A stretch of DNA of 64,000 bases. Source: Planctomycetota bacterium (GTDB lineage Bacteria; Planctomycetota; J058; JAJDCP01). This document shows positions 53,301-61,200 of this stretch, piece by piece (position 1 is the stretch's first letter; each line of letters opens with the position of its first letter). The DNA is taken from NCBI GenBank assembly GCA_029260765.1, contig JAJDCP010000077.1, forward strand, positions 1-64,000, in the 5' to 3' direction. Below the pieces are notes generated by a model. The model was not told the origin of the DNA and did not search any database. It was given only the letters and a program-made list of their open reading frames with translations. The translations under genes and the position numbers were made by a program.

Positions 53301-56271
53301 CGAGGGGTTGCTGCGCTTCGTGGGCCGCCGGGACAGCCAGGTCAAGATCCGTGGCAACCGCGTTGAGCTGGGAGAGATCGAAGGCGTGCTCTGCCAACAG
53401 CCCGGCGTGCGGGCGGCGGCGGTCATCGAGCTGCGTGACCCCCAGCGCCAATGGCTGCTCGGCTATGTCGAGGGAAGGGAGCTCGACGAGGTTACGCTGA
53501 AGGCGGCTTTGGCGCGCAGACTGCCCGGTTACATGGTTCCGCATCGCATCGAGCTGCGGGCGCGCTTGCCGCTGACCAGCGCGGGCAAGCTCGATCGGCG
53601 GGCTCTGCGTGAGACCCGCCAGGCCGCGGCCCGCGAGACAGCCAGCGAGAGCCTGCTGCGCACGATCTGGCGACAGGTGTTGGGGCTCGAAAAGATAGGC
53701 CTCGACGACGACTTCTTCGCTCTGGGCGGCGACTCCATTCTGGCGCTGGATGTGCTGCAGCGGCTGCAGGGGCAGGTGCCCGTGCTCCCCCGTCCTTTGA
53801 CCCTCTACGGTGAGCGCAGCATCCGCCGGCTGGCCGCCCATCTGGACGGGCTCGCGCAGGCGGGTCCGCAGCCGGAGCCGATGACAACCTCCGCAGGAGA
53901 CTTTCCGCTCGGTGCCGCGCAAGCAGGCTGGGTGTTGGCGCAACGGCAAAACCCCGCACGTTCTCCGAGCTGGTGTGCACAGATCCCCATCGCTGGAGCG
54001 CTGCGGGCGGAGATCTTCCAAAAAGCCCTCGCGCAGCTCGTGCACAGGCACCCCGGTCTGCGCACCGTCTTCGTGCAGCAGGGACTGCAGACGCGGCAGC
54101 GGGTGTTGGCAGAGATGCCCCTCCGGCTTCCTTGCCAGGATCTGCGCGCTCTGCCGAGCGAACGGCAGCAAGCTGTTCTGGAGACCATCTTCGCGCAAGA
54201 ACAGGCGCGCGTCTTCGCGCTCGAGACCGGACCGCTGTTCTCGATGCAGCTGGTGCAGCTGGCCGACGAACGTTGGCGCTGGTTCCTGAGCGTCCACCAC
54301 GCCGTGGCCGATGCCTGGAGCATCCTGGTACTGGGGGCCGAGCTGCTGCCCCTGTATGACGCGCAGTGCGACGGCCTGCCCAGTCCGCTAGCGCCTCTAC
54401 GCGCGAGCTATCGCGAGGTCGTGCACTGTCTGCAGAACCTGCAGGATGTACCGGGAGAGACTGCCTGGTGGGCGGAACGCTTCGCGGCTCCCTGGCCCGA
54501 CGCGAGGTTGGGCACGGTGGCGGGTGCGCGAGCGCATTCCCGTGCTCTCAAGCTTGCGCCCGCACTGCTCGAGAGGCTGCGCGGGGTGGCGCGTAGCAAG
54601 GCCAGCAGTCTGCACTTGCTGGTGCTGACCGTCTGGCTGCGCTGGTTGCGGCGCCAGACGGGCGAGTCCGACCGGGTGCTCGGTTGTGCCACCAGCGGCC
54701 GTGACCTGCCGGTGGCCGACGTGGCGCACATCTTCGGCTGTTTCGTCAGCGGCCTGCCTCTGCGGGTTCAGGTGGGCGGCGATGACTTCGACAGCGACCT
54801 GGCAGCCATCTCGCAGGCCTTCGCTGACGCGTGCGCCCACGCAAGCCTGCCCGTCCATCAGCTGCTGAAGGCGATCCCCCGCCATCCGAGCAGCCCCTAT
54901 CCTCCAGGCGCGCGGTTCTTTTTCTCACTGCTCGATTTCAGCCGCCTGCCGGCGCCCAGCTCGGCCCGCCTGCAGATCGACGCGGATGCGGTGGAGTCGC
55001 GCTTCCAGTCGGGCGTGGAGGGAGCCGAGCTCAGCCTGAACGTCTGGGCCGGGAGTGGCTTGCGCTTGAGCGTACATGGGCTGCATCCGCCGGCTTTCCT
55101 GAGGGAGTTGCTGCAGGAGTTGCAGGCGGAGCTCTCCGAGCTGGCAGGGCCTGTGCTCGACGCCGCTCTGGTCTGCTACCTGCCCGCGCCATCCGCGCTG
55201 CAGACTGCATTGGGTGCTACCGGAGAGCTGCGTGCCAGCCTGCGGGCGCGTTGTTTTCCTGATGGCCAGCCCCGGCTGTTCGAGAGCCTGCAGACGCCTC
55301 TGGGTTGTTCGGGAGCGGTGTTCATTCCCCGCTTCGCCGACGAGCTCGCGGCTCCGGGTCTGCTCGAAGAGCTCGAGGCGGCCGTAGAACTCGCGTACCG
55401 CGATGGGGCCCGCAGCATCTCGCTGGCAGGCATGCTGCCCGCGCGCTGTGGCTACGGGCGTGAGCTGGAGCGCTCGTTGGACGCAGCCCGGGGCGCCTGT
55501 CTGACCACCGGACATGCTGCCACGGCCGCGACAGTGCTACTGACTGTTGCGGCTCTGCTCGCGCGGTTTGAGCTCGCGCTGGCCGAGCTGCATCTGGCTG
55601 TGGTCGGCTTCGGATCGATCGGGAAGAGCTCGCTGGGCCTGTTGCTCGAGACCCTGGGGACGCCCGCGCGCTTGAGCATCTGCGACCGGCCGGGCGTGCT
55701 GCAGCGCAACGCAGAAGGGCTCGCAGAGGCATTCTCCGGCCCGTTGCAGTTGGTGGCGAGCACGGGCAATCTGCCCGAGCAGGCCTACCAGGCAGACCTG
55801 ATCGTCGGGGCCAGCAGCGCCGCGAACATCCTCGAGGTCGCGAAGCTGCGCCCCGGAACCCTGGTCGCCGACGACTCCTTCCCCGCGTTGTTCGATGCCC
55901 AGGCGGCCTGGCGACGCATGCGCGGCGCCGCGGATGTCCTGCTGACCGGCGCGGGCCGATTGCAGATTGCGCCCTGCGAGAGCCGGCCGCTGCTTGCCGA
56001 GCTGCCGCGCTCGTTGTGGGAGCGCGCGCAGGCGGAGTATGCCGCCAGCGGGCTGCCGGGCTGCCGAGCCGAGAGCCTGTTGCGCAGCGCCCGTCCCGAG
56101 CTGCCGCGCGTGCGCGGCCTGGTCGAGCCTGCCTGCGCGCGGAGCTATCTGGCGGCCATCAGAGAGCTGGGGATCGCGAGCGCCCCACCCCATCTCGGCG
56201 GCCAGTGCATCGAGGCGGCCCTGCTCGAGCGGATTGGCCAGCGGCTGGCCCGGGCCAGGGGGCGGCGATGA
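44350..56271 (+). CDS. Hybrid PKS/NRPS megasynthase: FAAL-ACP / KS-AT-KR-ACP / C-A-PCP / C / acyl-ACP-reductase-like
   Basis: The protein has 3,973 residues. A fatty acyl-AMP ligase (about 1-570; SSGSTSQPKG, HFHDMGLIG) loads a fatty acid onto ACP1 (Ser near 609). KS (Cys near 861 in DTACSTSL; EAHGTGT; KSHIGH), AT (GHSVGEL near 1297; AFHS, the malonyl-type motif) and KR (GGSSGVG near 1775; Tyr in DYAAANAG) add and reduce one malonate. ACP2 is near 2086. C1 (HHIVADA near 2270), A (about 2570-3085; YTSGTTGRPKG) and PCP (Ser near 3127) add one amino acid. C2 (HHAVADA near 3315) follows without a further carrier. The last 350 residues resemble cyanobacterial acyl-ACP reductase. No TE or SDR-type reductase was found. 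GTG 44350 starts the gene. Confidence 0.92.
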   Translation: MKRPKTLGGLLKAVARQAPERGLVYLTPEGAELEQSYPALLQQAGRLRAGLTAQGWLPGQPVPLVVGRGRDFYPLFWACQLAGLVPVPIAGLRTATDSDGGRRVRAIWQTLQCPRVVCGQAELPVLERLLGRGVACAWEPLQQAEPDLSLQRVRGQDLALIQFSSGSTSQPKGVCLSHGQLLANLDQMRRRIPLSADDVEVGWMPHFHDMGLIGCHLQFVALGARQVRMEPYHFVKDPGAWLDLVTRHAGTWLTATNTSLRILLKRIPRLEPGRWQLDSVHSLMVGAEPLFPEVLAACSRLLAGAGLRGSALRPCYGLAEASVALSLAGPEPAPRVHRLQREALVRDGQARPAAQDAEGAVELLDVGPPLDGCGVRVVDAQDRALPERRVGHLQIRGPNLTRGYYQNPRATAAAQCGAWWRTGDIGFVHERRLVICGRSKELLLVAGRKFFASDVEAVALEEPGVRLAVACSLARQGQDCEHSLLFVVLQESDWRQAIDVLAAVRRRVQRIMGLPIERLLPVSHQQIPRTTSGKIRRTQLASLFDGGHFDRLADEVAQALVAGKSPAGGEERGPLRALIAEVWAEVLGCQVSAVDTTAPFMEQGGTSVAALEILARLEAALNRRLDYELLVRCASVEDMARALEARPEVPLASPALPDSAQGLAEPMAIIGMACRFPGGTQPEAFWQTLLAGHGAVTDIPAERWPARMLDGVRCQRGGFVADVYHFDPEFFGIPEQAARVLDPQGRLLLELACELLERSGHGGARADRRVGVFLGSNQLPYQELITSPFQRRELFAQLRASGPFEQLPDDARAALERVVENIVGPDPTLPSTLVGNLLNMLAARISHELDYSGPAIGLDTACSTSLLSLHLAAASIRRGECSLAMAGGVNLNLRPTVYRLFDAAGALSARGRCQPFSAEADGFVPGEGAGLVLLKPLSRALADGDRILAVLRGSAINNDGRSLGPMAPHPRGQAEVLAAAYRNAGLDPGRVSLIEAHGTGTVVGDSVELRALRDFFVDGKPRFLGSVKSHIGHTLGAAGVAGLIKVLLCLQHRRLPASLLDATLNPRLRLAEQGWRLPARDCAWEDAAPRCAGLSSFGFGGTNCHVVVEEAPHPGTPEDVGEPPLRLPLLLSAPTAAHLRGYAATLAENLSPSSAAVCHELAWGRRVHAERAARICAPSDTLATALTRLGHGEEAGWLRGSVRRPPRVALVFPGQGSQFPHQAAGLLAAWPAMAARMTELCAGIQLERPLLEFCYGPDADAESLQRTDVAQPLLVAFQIALAEQLLRLGLEPVAVLGHSVGELSAACLAGALDPRQAVLWTARRGQLMQELPTAGGMAAVLAPASALESLLQPWQGQLAIAAYNGPGQTVISGDRAALKQLSRQLEQSGRRVLPLAVSHAFHSPLMATAAERLESCLEELRAGPLRRPLLSTVLGRQARAEELDARYWSQHVLQPVRFEQACAALSEWKPDVVLEVGPGAGLTGLLGRLLPEASALALCRPPAGIDHGADLERALDALARLWVRGAPLDLQELCGPAPAHRPRLPGIPWRRRRLCIEDPCLGSDSGRLLHSPEWVPRAPVEASAPGEGCWLLLGAAKGWAAELAQCLREAGRRVVCVAAGPHFARYAEDAFGLRADSPEQLRWLLQSLAGERVAGVVHLWTLEPESQLDQGVLSVLAWLQAVLSGAARPRLWVIAGDAWGAAAAGLAEALFDEHPDLAGRCLLLDGVVEAQAVVAELGRRGPLLRLSGGQRLTRRFVPWAAPPRAQVVPGLSLILGGSSGVGAALAARLAASPGARLVLSGRRPEASLSPLLGQLRAQGAQVRYEACDLLEAGALKALLARVEAREGVPDLVVLAAGQARFGALRQRELDTARQILATKLLPAQQLARWSEAHVKARVMLLSSIAGCLPGLGKGLGDYAAANAGLDAVASEQRAAGLPWTSAAFSLWRDTGMGVRMRVGEVRDRKGLRGLSSEDGLAGFEAALAGQAAHLLVAEPEDLQKASLREERAVASEAPALALPARPPVKRQAAAPEISPAVPAPPVSTAVLQPSAQDLEELLRGLLAEALELPRAAIDLHTPFQTLGLDSLVALELVKRLEQATGQTLSLTLFFEHDSLARLLAFLAALQPSARRELPAGEDLARLPLLPAQQTFYANQRFFPELSCTVSLRLQLRGALRPALLEQALGFLTQRHAMLRVGFFWHDGALVQRAIQPAPLRVAVHKLPAAGDKRLAELDLEQRNRIFDLERGPLLDLAVCQLPAPDSHCLMFAIHHIVADAWSAYLLVWELLELHARLLTGRPLQLPELPTSFASVVQALQSDAAADASRTFWQQLLRDPAPPLRLPFDGDPEAEPRGPANIHTAVLADEATRWLHARAREWQVSSFELVMLSYLLCLQRWSGQSDLLVRMASARREARLPGIERIVGCFADSLPVRVRLAAEPAREQARALRRLLIEVQKHPYTSSLELAGLHDRKHAGPRGLTPAGISFPSFKGPDRVGELEITDVSGGAASGFTQLGLIAWEFGGRLCCSWNTLAGLFLPQTVERLAGEHLEQLRALVQPSGEVEPMPAELPGLPPGQTLSARLAASLARHGGRPAVLWQGATTRYDQLETAQARLAAALRDHGARPGERVGVLLRPGLQAVVGLLGCLASGAAYVPLDPDYPDARIREIADHAGIRVLLSCSEHLGRLQHFAAVERVLLLDDPLEDDPVPPSCLAWSALPVALPEACPAGPDDIAYVMYTSGTTGRPKGVMVSHRAVCLFHDWVHEAFAITADDRFIQTSALSFGGSIRQVFSPLLAGAQLLPAPRGLTRDPFALVDFLESHAITIWNSVPTLWRRLMDSLDLLRKSDRQPRLQALRWILIGGENVPAALVRRWFDQGAARPQIANLYGSTETVVNASWFALSGRPPQSWSSVPIGRARAGSELLLLDERGQPSVVGEVGELFVGGPSLADGYLADPERSEQAFVSLPGRDGRWYRTGDLVRRDHEGLLRFVGRRDSQVKIRGNRVELGEIEGVLCQQPGVRAAAVIELRDPQRQWLLGYVEGRELDEVTLKAALARRLPGYMVPHRIELRARLPLTSAGKLDRRALRETRQAAARETASESLLRTIWRQVLGLEKIGLDDDFFALGGDSILALDVLQRLQGQVPVLPRPLTLYGERSIRRLAAHLDGLAQAGPQPEPMTTSAGDFPLGAAQAGWVLAQRQNPARSPSWCAQIPIAGALRAEIFQKALAQLVHRHPGLRTVFVQQGLQTRQRVLAEMPLRLPCQDLRALPSERQQAVLETIFAQEQARVFALETGPLFSMQLVQLADERWRWFLSVHHAVADAWSILVLGAELLPLYDAQCDGLPSPLAPLRASYREVVHCLQNLQDVPGETAWWAERFAAPWPDARLGTVAGARAHSRALKLAPALLERLRGVARSKASSLHLLVLTVWLRWLRRQTGESDRVLGCATSGRDLPVADVAHIFGCFVSGLPLRVQVGGDDFDSDLAAISQAFADACAHASLPVHQLLKAIPRHPSSPYPPGARFFFSLLDFSRLPAPSSARLQIDADAVESRFQSGVEGAELSLNVWAGSGLRLSVHGLHPPAFLRELLQELQAELSELAGPVLDAALVCYLPAPSALQTALGATGELRASLRARCFPDGQPRLFESLQTPLGCSGAVFIPRFADELAAPGLLEELEAAVELAYRDGARSISLAGMLPARCGYGRELERSLDAARGACLTTGHAATAATVLLTVAALLARFELALAELHLAVVGFGSIGKSSLGLLLETLGTPARLSICDRPGVLQRNAEGLAEAFSGPLQLVASTGNLPEQAYQADLIVGASSAANILEVAKLRPGTLVADDSFPALFDAQAAWRRMRGAADVLLTGAGRLQIAPCESRPLLAELPRSLWERAQAEYAASGLPGCRAESLLRSARPELPRVRGLVEPACARSYLAAIRELGIASAPPHLGGQCIEAALLERIGQRLARARGRR

Positions 56272-57476
56272 GACGGGTCGTCGTGACACTGCCCGGCGAT
56301 GGCATCGGCCGCCAGGTGCTGCCCGAAGCGTTGCGGGTGTTGCGCGCTGTCGGCTTTCAGGCGGACTACGTTGAGGCCCCCATCGGTTGGGATTGCTGGT
56401 TGCAGACCGGCAACCCCCTGCCGAAAGCCACGCTTGAGCTGCTGCGCGAACACCGCCTCGGCCTGTTCGGGGCCGCCAGCTCTGCGCCGGCAGCTGAGGC
56501 GGAGGCGGCCTTGCCGAGCCGCCTGCAGGGCCAGGGCCTGCGCTACAGCAGCCCCGTGCTGGGTCTGCGTCGCCAGCTGGGACTCGAGCTGGCGGTCCGC
56601 CCCTGCCGCAGCTTGCCGGGGCTGCTGGGGAACTTTGTGCGGCGCACCGCCCAGGGAGGCATCGAAGAGCCCCACATCGATGCGGTCGTCTGCCTGCAGA
56701 ACACCGAAGGGCACTACGCGGGCGTCGAGTGGCGGGGCATTCCCGCGGGGCTGCGTAGCGCCCTCGAGGCGCACGAGCACATGCAGGCCTTCGCGTCCAG
56801 CCCGGCCGACGAGCTGGCGCTCTCGTGTCGGGTGCAGAGTCTGACAGGCTGCCGACGGGCGGCGCGCCGTTGCTTCGCCTGGGCAACCGCGCACGGCTAT
56901 CAGCGCGTGACCATCTGCGACAAATGGGGAGTGATGGACGCCTGCGCTGGTCTGTTGCTGCAGGCGGCAGAAGAGGTGGCGCGCGAGTTCCCCAACCTGC
57001 AGTGTGAACGGGTCCTGGCGGATGCCTTGTTGTTGCGGGTGAGTCGCAGGCCGGATGCGGTCTCGGTGGTCCTGTGCCCGGCCCTGATCGGGGATCTGCT
57101 CTCGGACCTGCTGGCAGGCTTGAGTGGAGGCATCGGCTTCGCCGCGTGCGCCAACCTGGGGCCGGAGTGCGCGGTTTTCGAGCCGGTGCACGGCAGCGCC
57201 CCGCACTATGCGCGGCTTGCGCCCGCGATCGTCAATCCTTGCGCGGCGATCCTGGCGGGCGCTCTGCTGCTTGAACATGTGGGAGAGACCACGCGTGCCC
57301 GGAGGGTGCGGGAAGCCGTGGCACGGGTCGTGCGTGCCGGGCATGTACGCAGTTTCGATATGGCGGGCTTGCCCGGAGGCGCCGATGTGCTGGGCTTCGG
57401 CGTCGCCAGCACGAGCCAGGTCGGCGATGCCATCATCGCCGCTTTGCAGGAGGATGGACGCCGATGCCTGGTGTGA
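56268..57476 (+). CDS. Beta-decarboxylating dehydrogenase (isopropylmalate/isocitrate dehydrogenase family)
   Basis: The protein has 402 residues. The NAD(P)-dependent IMDH/IDH fold shows PGDGIG at the N terminus, ENTEGHYAGVE-like QNTEGHYAGVE (the substrate/metal loop), the lysine in CDKWGVMD, the metal Asp residues in IGDLLSDLLAGL and the nucleotide-binding GSAPHYA. Such enzymes oxidise and decarboxylate 2-hydroxy-3-carboxy acids. In this cluster it may make a 2-oxo acid or a chain-extended precursor for the synthetase; the substrate is not decided by the motifs. Its ATG overlaps the synthetase stop (ATGA), so it is coupled to it. It overlaps the crotonase gene by 13 bases. Confidence 0.85.
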   Translation: MRRVVVTLPGDGIGRQVLPEALRVLRAVGFQADYVEAPIGWDCWLQTGNPLPKATLELLREHRLGLFGAASSAPAAEAEAALPSRLQGQGLRYSSPVLGLRRQLGLELAVRPCRSLPGLLGNFVRRTAQGGIEEPHIDAVVCLQNTEGHYAGVEWRGIPAGLRSALEAHEHMQAFASSPADELALSCRVQSLTGCRRAARRCFAWATAHGYQRVTICDKWGVMDACAGLLLQAAEEVAREFPNLQCERVLADALLLRVSRRPDAVSVVLCPALIGDLLSDLLAGLSGGIGFAACANLGPECAVFEPVHGSAPHYARLAPAIVNPCAAILAGALLLEHVGETTRARRVREAVARVVRAGHVRSFDMAGLPGGADVLGFGVASTSQVGDAIIAALQEDGRRCLV

Positions 57477-58237
57477 GGCGCAGCATCGAGCGAGGGGTGG
57501 CTCGGTTGGCTCTCAGCCGTCCGCCGCACAACAGCATCTCGGGGGCGCTGCTGCGAGAGCTGCGCGCCGCCCTGCAGAGCTGTTGCCGCGACGAGGCAGT
57601 GCGCGCTATCGTGCTTTCCGGCGAAGGGCCCGACTTCTCTCTGGGCATCGATGTCGGGGAGTTGGCGGACGTGCCATCCGCCGAAGAAGGCGAGCGCCTC
57701 AGCCAGGAGGCCCAGAAGCTGACGCGGGCGTTGCTGGCCTGTCCGTTGCCTGTGATCGCGGCAATGCACGGGCGCTGTCTGGGAGCCGGAGCCGAGCTTG
57801 CCCTGGCCTGCCACCTGCGTTTTGCCGCCGAAGACCTGCGCTTCGGACAGCCGGAGATCAAGCTGAGCGTGATCCCGGGCATGGGCGGGACCCAGCTGCT
57901 ACCGAGGGTTGTCGGCTCCGGCGCCGCCCTCGAGCTGCTGCTGAGCGGGGATCCGGTGGACAGCGCCCACGCGCTGCGGATCGGCCTGGTGCAGCGGGTG
58001 ATGCCGGCGGAGGCGCTGCTGCCCTTCTGCCTGGGGCTCGGCAGACGGCTCGCCCGGCACAGCAAACCGGCGGTGGCGGGTATGCTCGAGGCAGTCCAGC
58101 AGGGCTTGCAGCTGAGTCTCGCTGACGGGTTGCAGCTGGAGGCCCGCATTTTCGGGCAGCGCATGGCTAGTGAAGACCACCAGGAGGCCTGCCGGGCTTT
58201 CCTGGAACGCCGCCCTCCTGAGTTGAAGGACCGCTGA
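57464..58237 (+). CDS. Enoyl-CoA hydratase/isomerase (crotonase) family protein
   Basis: The protein has 257 residues. The crotonase fold has a CoA-thioester oxyanion hole (CLGAGAELALAC) and both catalytic glutamates at the hydratase positions (FGQPEI and GAALE). Hydration, dehydration or isomerisation of an acyl-CoA or acyl-ACP is expected. The upstream synthetase has a KR but no DH, so this enzyme could act on its beta-hydroxyacyl intermediate or prepare the starter acid. Start and stop are tightly packed: 13-base overlap with the gene before and 1 base to the exporter gene. Confidence 0.87.
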   Translation: MPGVRRSIERGVARLALSRPPHNSISGALLRELRAALQSCCRDEAVRAIVLSGEGPDFSLGIDVGELADVPSAEEGERLSQEAQKLTRALLACPLPVIAAMHGRCLGAGAELALACHLRFAAEDLRFGQPEIKLSVIPGMGGTQLLPRVVGSGAALELLLSGDPVDSAHALRIGLVQRVMPAEALLPFCLGLGRRLARHSKPAVAGMLEAVQQGLQLSLADGLQLEARIFGQRMASEDHQEACRAFLERRPPELKDR

Positions 58238-58238
58238 C

Positions 58239-61200
58239 GTGCGCTTGCCCGCCTTCTCGCTAAAAAACCCCGTGCTCGCCCAGTTGATGCTCTGGGGCAT
58301 CGTGCTGTTCGGCGCGGTGGCTGCGTTGAGCATGCGTCGCGAGCTGTTCCCGAACACCACGCCCAACGCCATCAGGGTCAGCGCTGAATTCCCCGGTGCC
58401 TCGCCCGTCGAGGTCGAGACCCTGGTGATTCTCCCGCTCGAGGAGGTTCTGCAGCGTGTTTTGGGCGTGGAGACGATGCGCAGCGAGGCCCAGGAGAGCT
58501 TCGCCAGCATCCACCTCACCCTCGAGCGTGGCGAAGATCCAGCGGATGTGCTGCGCGAGGTCGATGCGGAGCTGGAGAATGTCAACGGACTGCCCGATGC
58601 GGTGCTGCGCGAAGGCGTCAAGAGCCGTTATATCGCGCCGCGGCTACCGATCATCTCGGTCTCTCTGTTCGGAGACGCGGGCCTGGACGCTTTGCGGCGG
58701 GCGGCCGAACGTCTCGAAGACGACCTCTTGCGGGACAGTCTGACTTCGCAGACCGAGGTGCTGGGCATTCCCGAGCGTGAGGTCAGCATCGAGCTCGACC
58801 CGCGCCGGCTCGAAGAGTTGGGCCTGCTGCCGCTGGACGTGGCTCGCATCATCAGCGCAGACAACCGCGACGAGCCGGCCGGCATCATCCGCAGCCAGAC
58901 CGGCGAGACGCTGGTGCGCAATCTCGGCCGCCGCGAGCGCCTCGAAGACCTGGCCGAGTTGGCAGTGGTCAGCACGGCCGCTGGCGGGGTGGTCCAACTC
59001 GGAGACATCGCCGAGATCAACGTGGTCTGGGTGGAGCCGCGTGTCACCGGGCGTTTCAACGGCCAGCCCGCGGCACGTGTGGTGGTCTACGACTCGGGCA
59101 AGCGCGATGTGATTGCGTTGGCGGCGCGGGTGCGGGAGATCGTCGCCGCACAGCCGCAGAGCGAGGCGGTCCAGTTCGAGATCCACGGCGATCTGTCGCG
59201 CTACGTCAACGAGCGCATCGAGCTGATGACCCGCAACGGCATCTACGGGCTGGGGCTGGTGTTCGTGTGCCTGGCCCTGTTCCTCAGCCTGCGCCTGAGT
59301 TTCTGGGTGTCGGTGGGCATCCCAGTCAGCTTCCTCGGCACGCTGATCGTGATGAGCCTGGCGGGCCTGACCCTCAACCTGATCTCCTTGTTCGGCCTGA
59401 TCGTGGTGCTCGGCATGATCGTCGATGACGCCATCGTGATCGGCGAGAACACCTTCCGGCACTTCGAGAACGGCGTGCCAGCCCGCGAAGCTGCCCTCCG
59501 CGGCGCGTCTGAGGTCGCCTGGCCGGTGACCGCGGCGGTGCTGACCAGCATCGCGGCTTTCCTGCCGATGATGATGATCGAAGGCCGTTTCGGCGAGGTG
59601 ATCCGGCCTCTGCCGTTGGTGGTCTCGGTGGCGCTGCTGGTGTCTCTGGTCGAGGCGCTCGTACTGCTGCCTGCCCACCTGGCGGGCAGTCTGGAGCACA
59701 AACGGCCGGGGCGTCAGGCCAAGAACTGGCTGCACGCCCGCCTCGACGGCCTCTCGAACCTGGTGCTGCGCCACCTGTTCGGCCCCTTGCTGCGCAGGTT
59801 GCTGCGCTTCCGCTACCTGACCGTGACGGCGCTTTTCTGTGCGGCGCTGTTCAGCGTGGTGGTGGCCGTCTACCTGATTCCCTTCCACCTCAGCTCTGAG
59901 ACCGAGGCCGAGGCGCTGTTCTGTCAGCTCGAGCTGCCCGTAGGCGAACCGCTGGCACGTACCGAAGCCACGGTACGCGCGGTCGAGCAACTCTGCCGCG
60001 AACAGGTCCCCGAGTGTCTGCATATCTTCTCGCTGGCCGGAGTGAAGATCCGTCCGAACAGTATCGCCAGCGCCGCTTCGGTGACCCGCGGCACGCAGTA
60101 CGGCCAGGTGTTCATCGAGCTGCGCAGCGCAGAGAGCCGCGCGCGCAGCTCTTCGGCCATCTTGACCCAATTGAGGGAGCTGACTGCCGGCATTCCTGAG
60201 CTCAAGAACGCGGTCTGGGATGCGACTACGGGCAGCCCGACCGGTCCCGACGTGGAGATCGAAGTGCGGGGCGCCGAGCCCCAATTGAGCCGGGATGTCT
60301 TGCGCCTGAAGGGCTTCTTGCAGAGCCACGACGGAGTGCACGGCGTCAAGACCGATGATGCACCTGGCAAGGCCGAGCTGCGTCTGAGCCTGTTGCCCTA
60401 TGGACGGGCGGTCGGGCTGACGGTGCAGTCGCTGTCGGAGCAGACCCGCGGGGCGATCCACGGCCTGGTGGCCTCGACCTTCTACGAGGCCCACGGCCAG
60501 ATCGATATCGTGGTCCGCTACGTCGGCAGCTCGCTCGAGAGTGTCGGCCAATTGGAGAAGCTATATATCTTCACGCCCTCGGGCGCACAGGTGCCGCTAA
60601 GCTCGGTGGCGCGGGTCAGCCAGACTCGGGGGCAAGGAGTCTTGAACCGGGTCGACAGGAAGCGGGCCGTGACCTGTTTCGCGTCGGTCGACCGGAAGCG
60701 CACGACCTCGGTCAAGGTCGTCGAGTCGGTGCTCGCGGCGGTCGAGCTGCGCGGGATCGATCTGCGCATCAGGGGCGAGCAGTACGAGACCCAGAAGAGC
60801 ATGGGTTCGCTGGGCATTGTGGTGCTGCTGGCCTGTGCGCTGATCTACGCGATCCTGGCGGCGGTCTTCAAGAGCTACCTGCAGCCTGTGATCGTGATGG
60901 CCGCCATTCCGTTGGCGCTGATCGGCATCGTGATCGGGCACCTGGTGCTCGACATGGAGATCAGCCTGATGTCGCTGACGGGGGTGGTCGCGCTGTGCGG
61001 CATCGTCGTCAACGACAGTTTGATTCTGGTCGACTTCATCAACGAGACCCGGGGCACCGGACGCAGCCTGATCGACGATGTGGTCTTGGCAGCGGCGACG
61101 CGTGTGCGTCCGATCTTGCTGACGAGCTTGACCACGATCGCAGGCTTGGCGCCGCTGATGCTCGAGAGCAGTTTTCAGGCGCGTTTCATCATCCCGATGG

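Noticed and set aside
55190..56271. Thioesterase or SDR-type terminal reductase on the megasynthase
   Set aside because: No GxSxG hydrolase motif and no SDR Tyr-x-x-x-Lys; the motifs fit the acyl-ACP-reductase-like group better.
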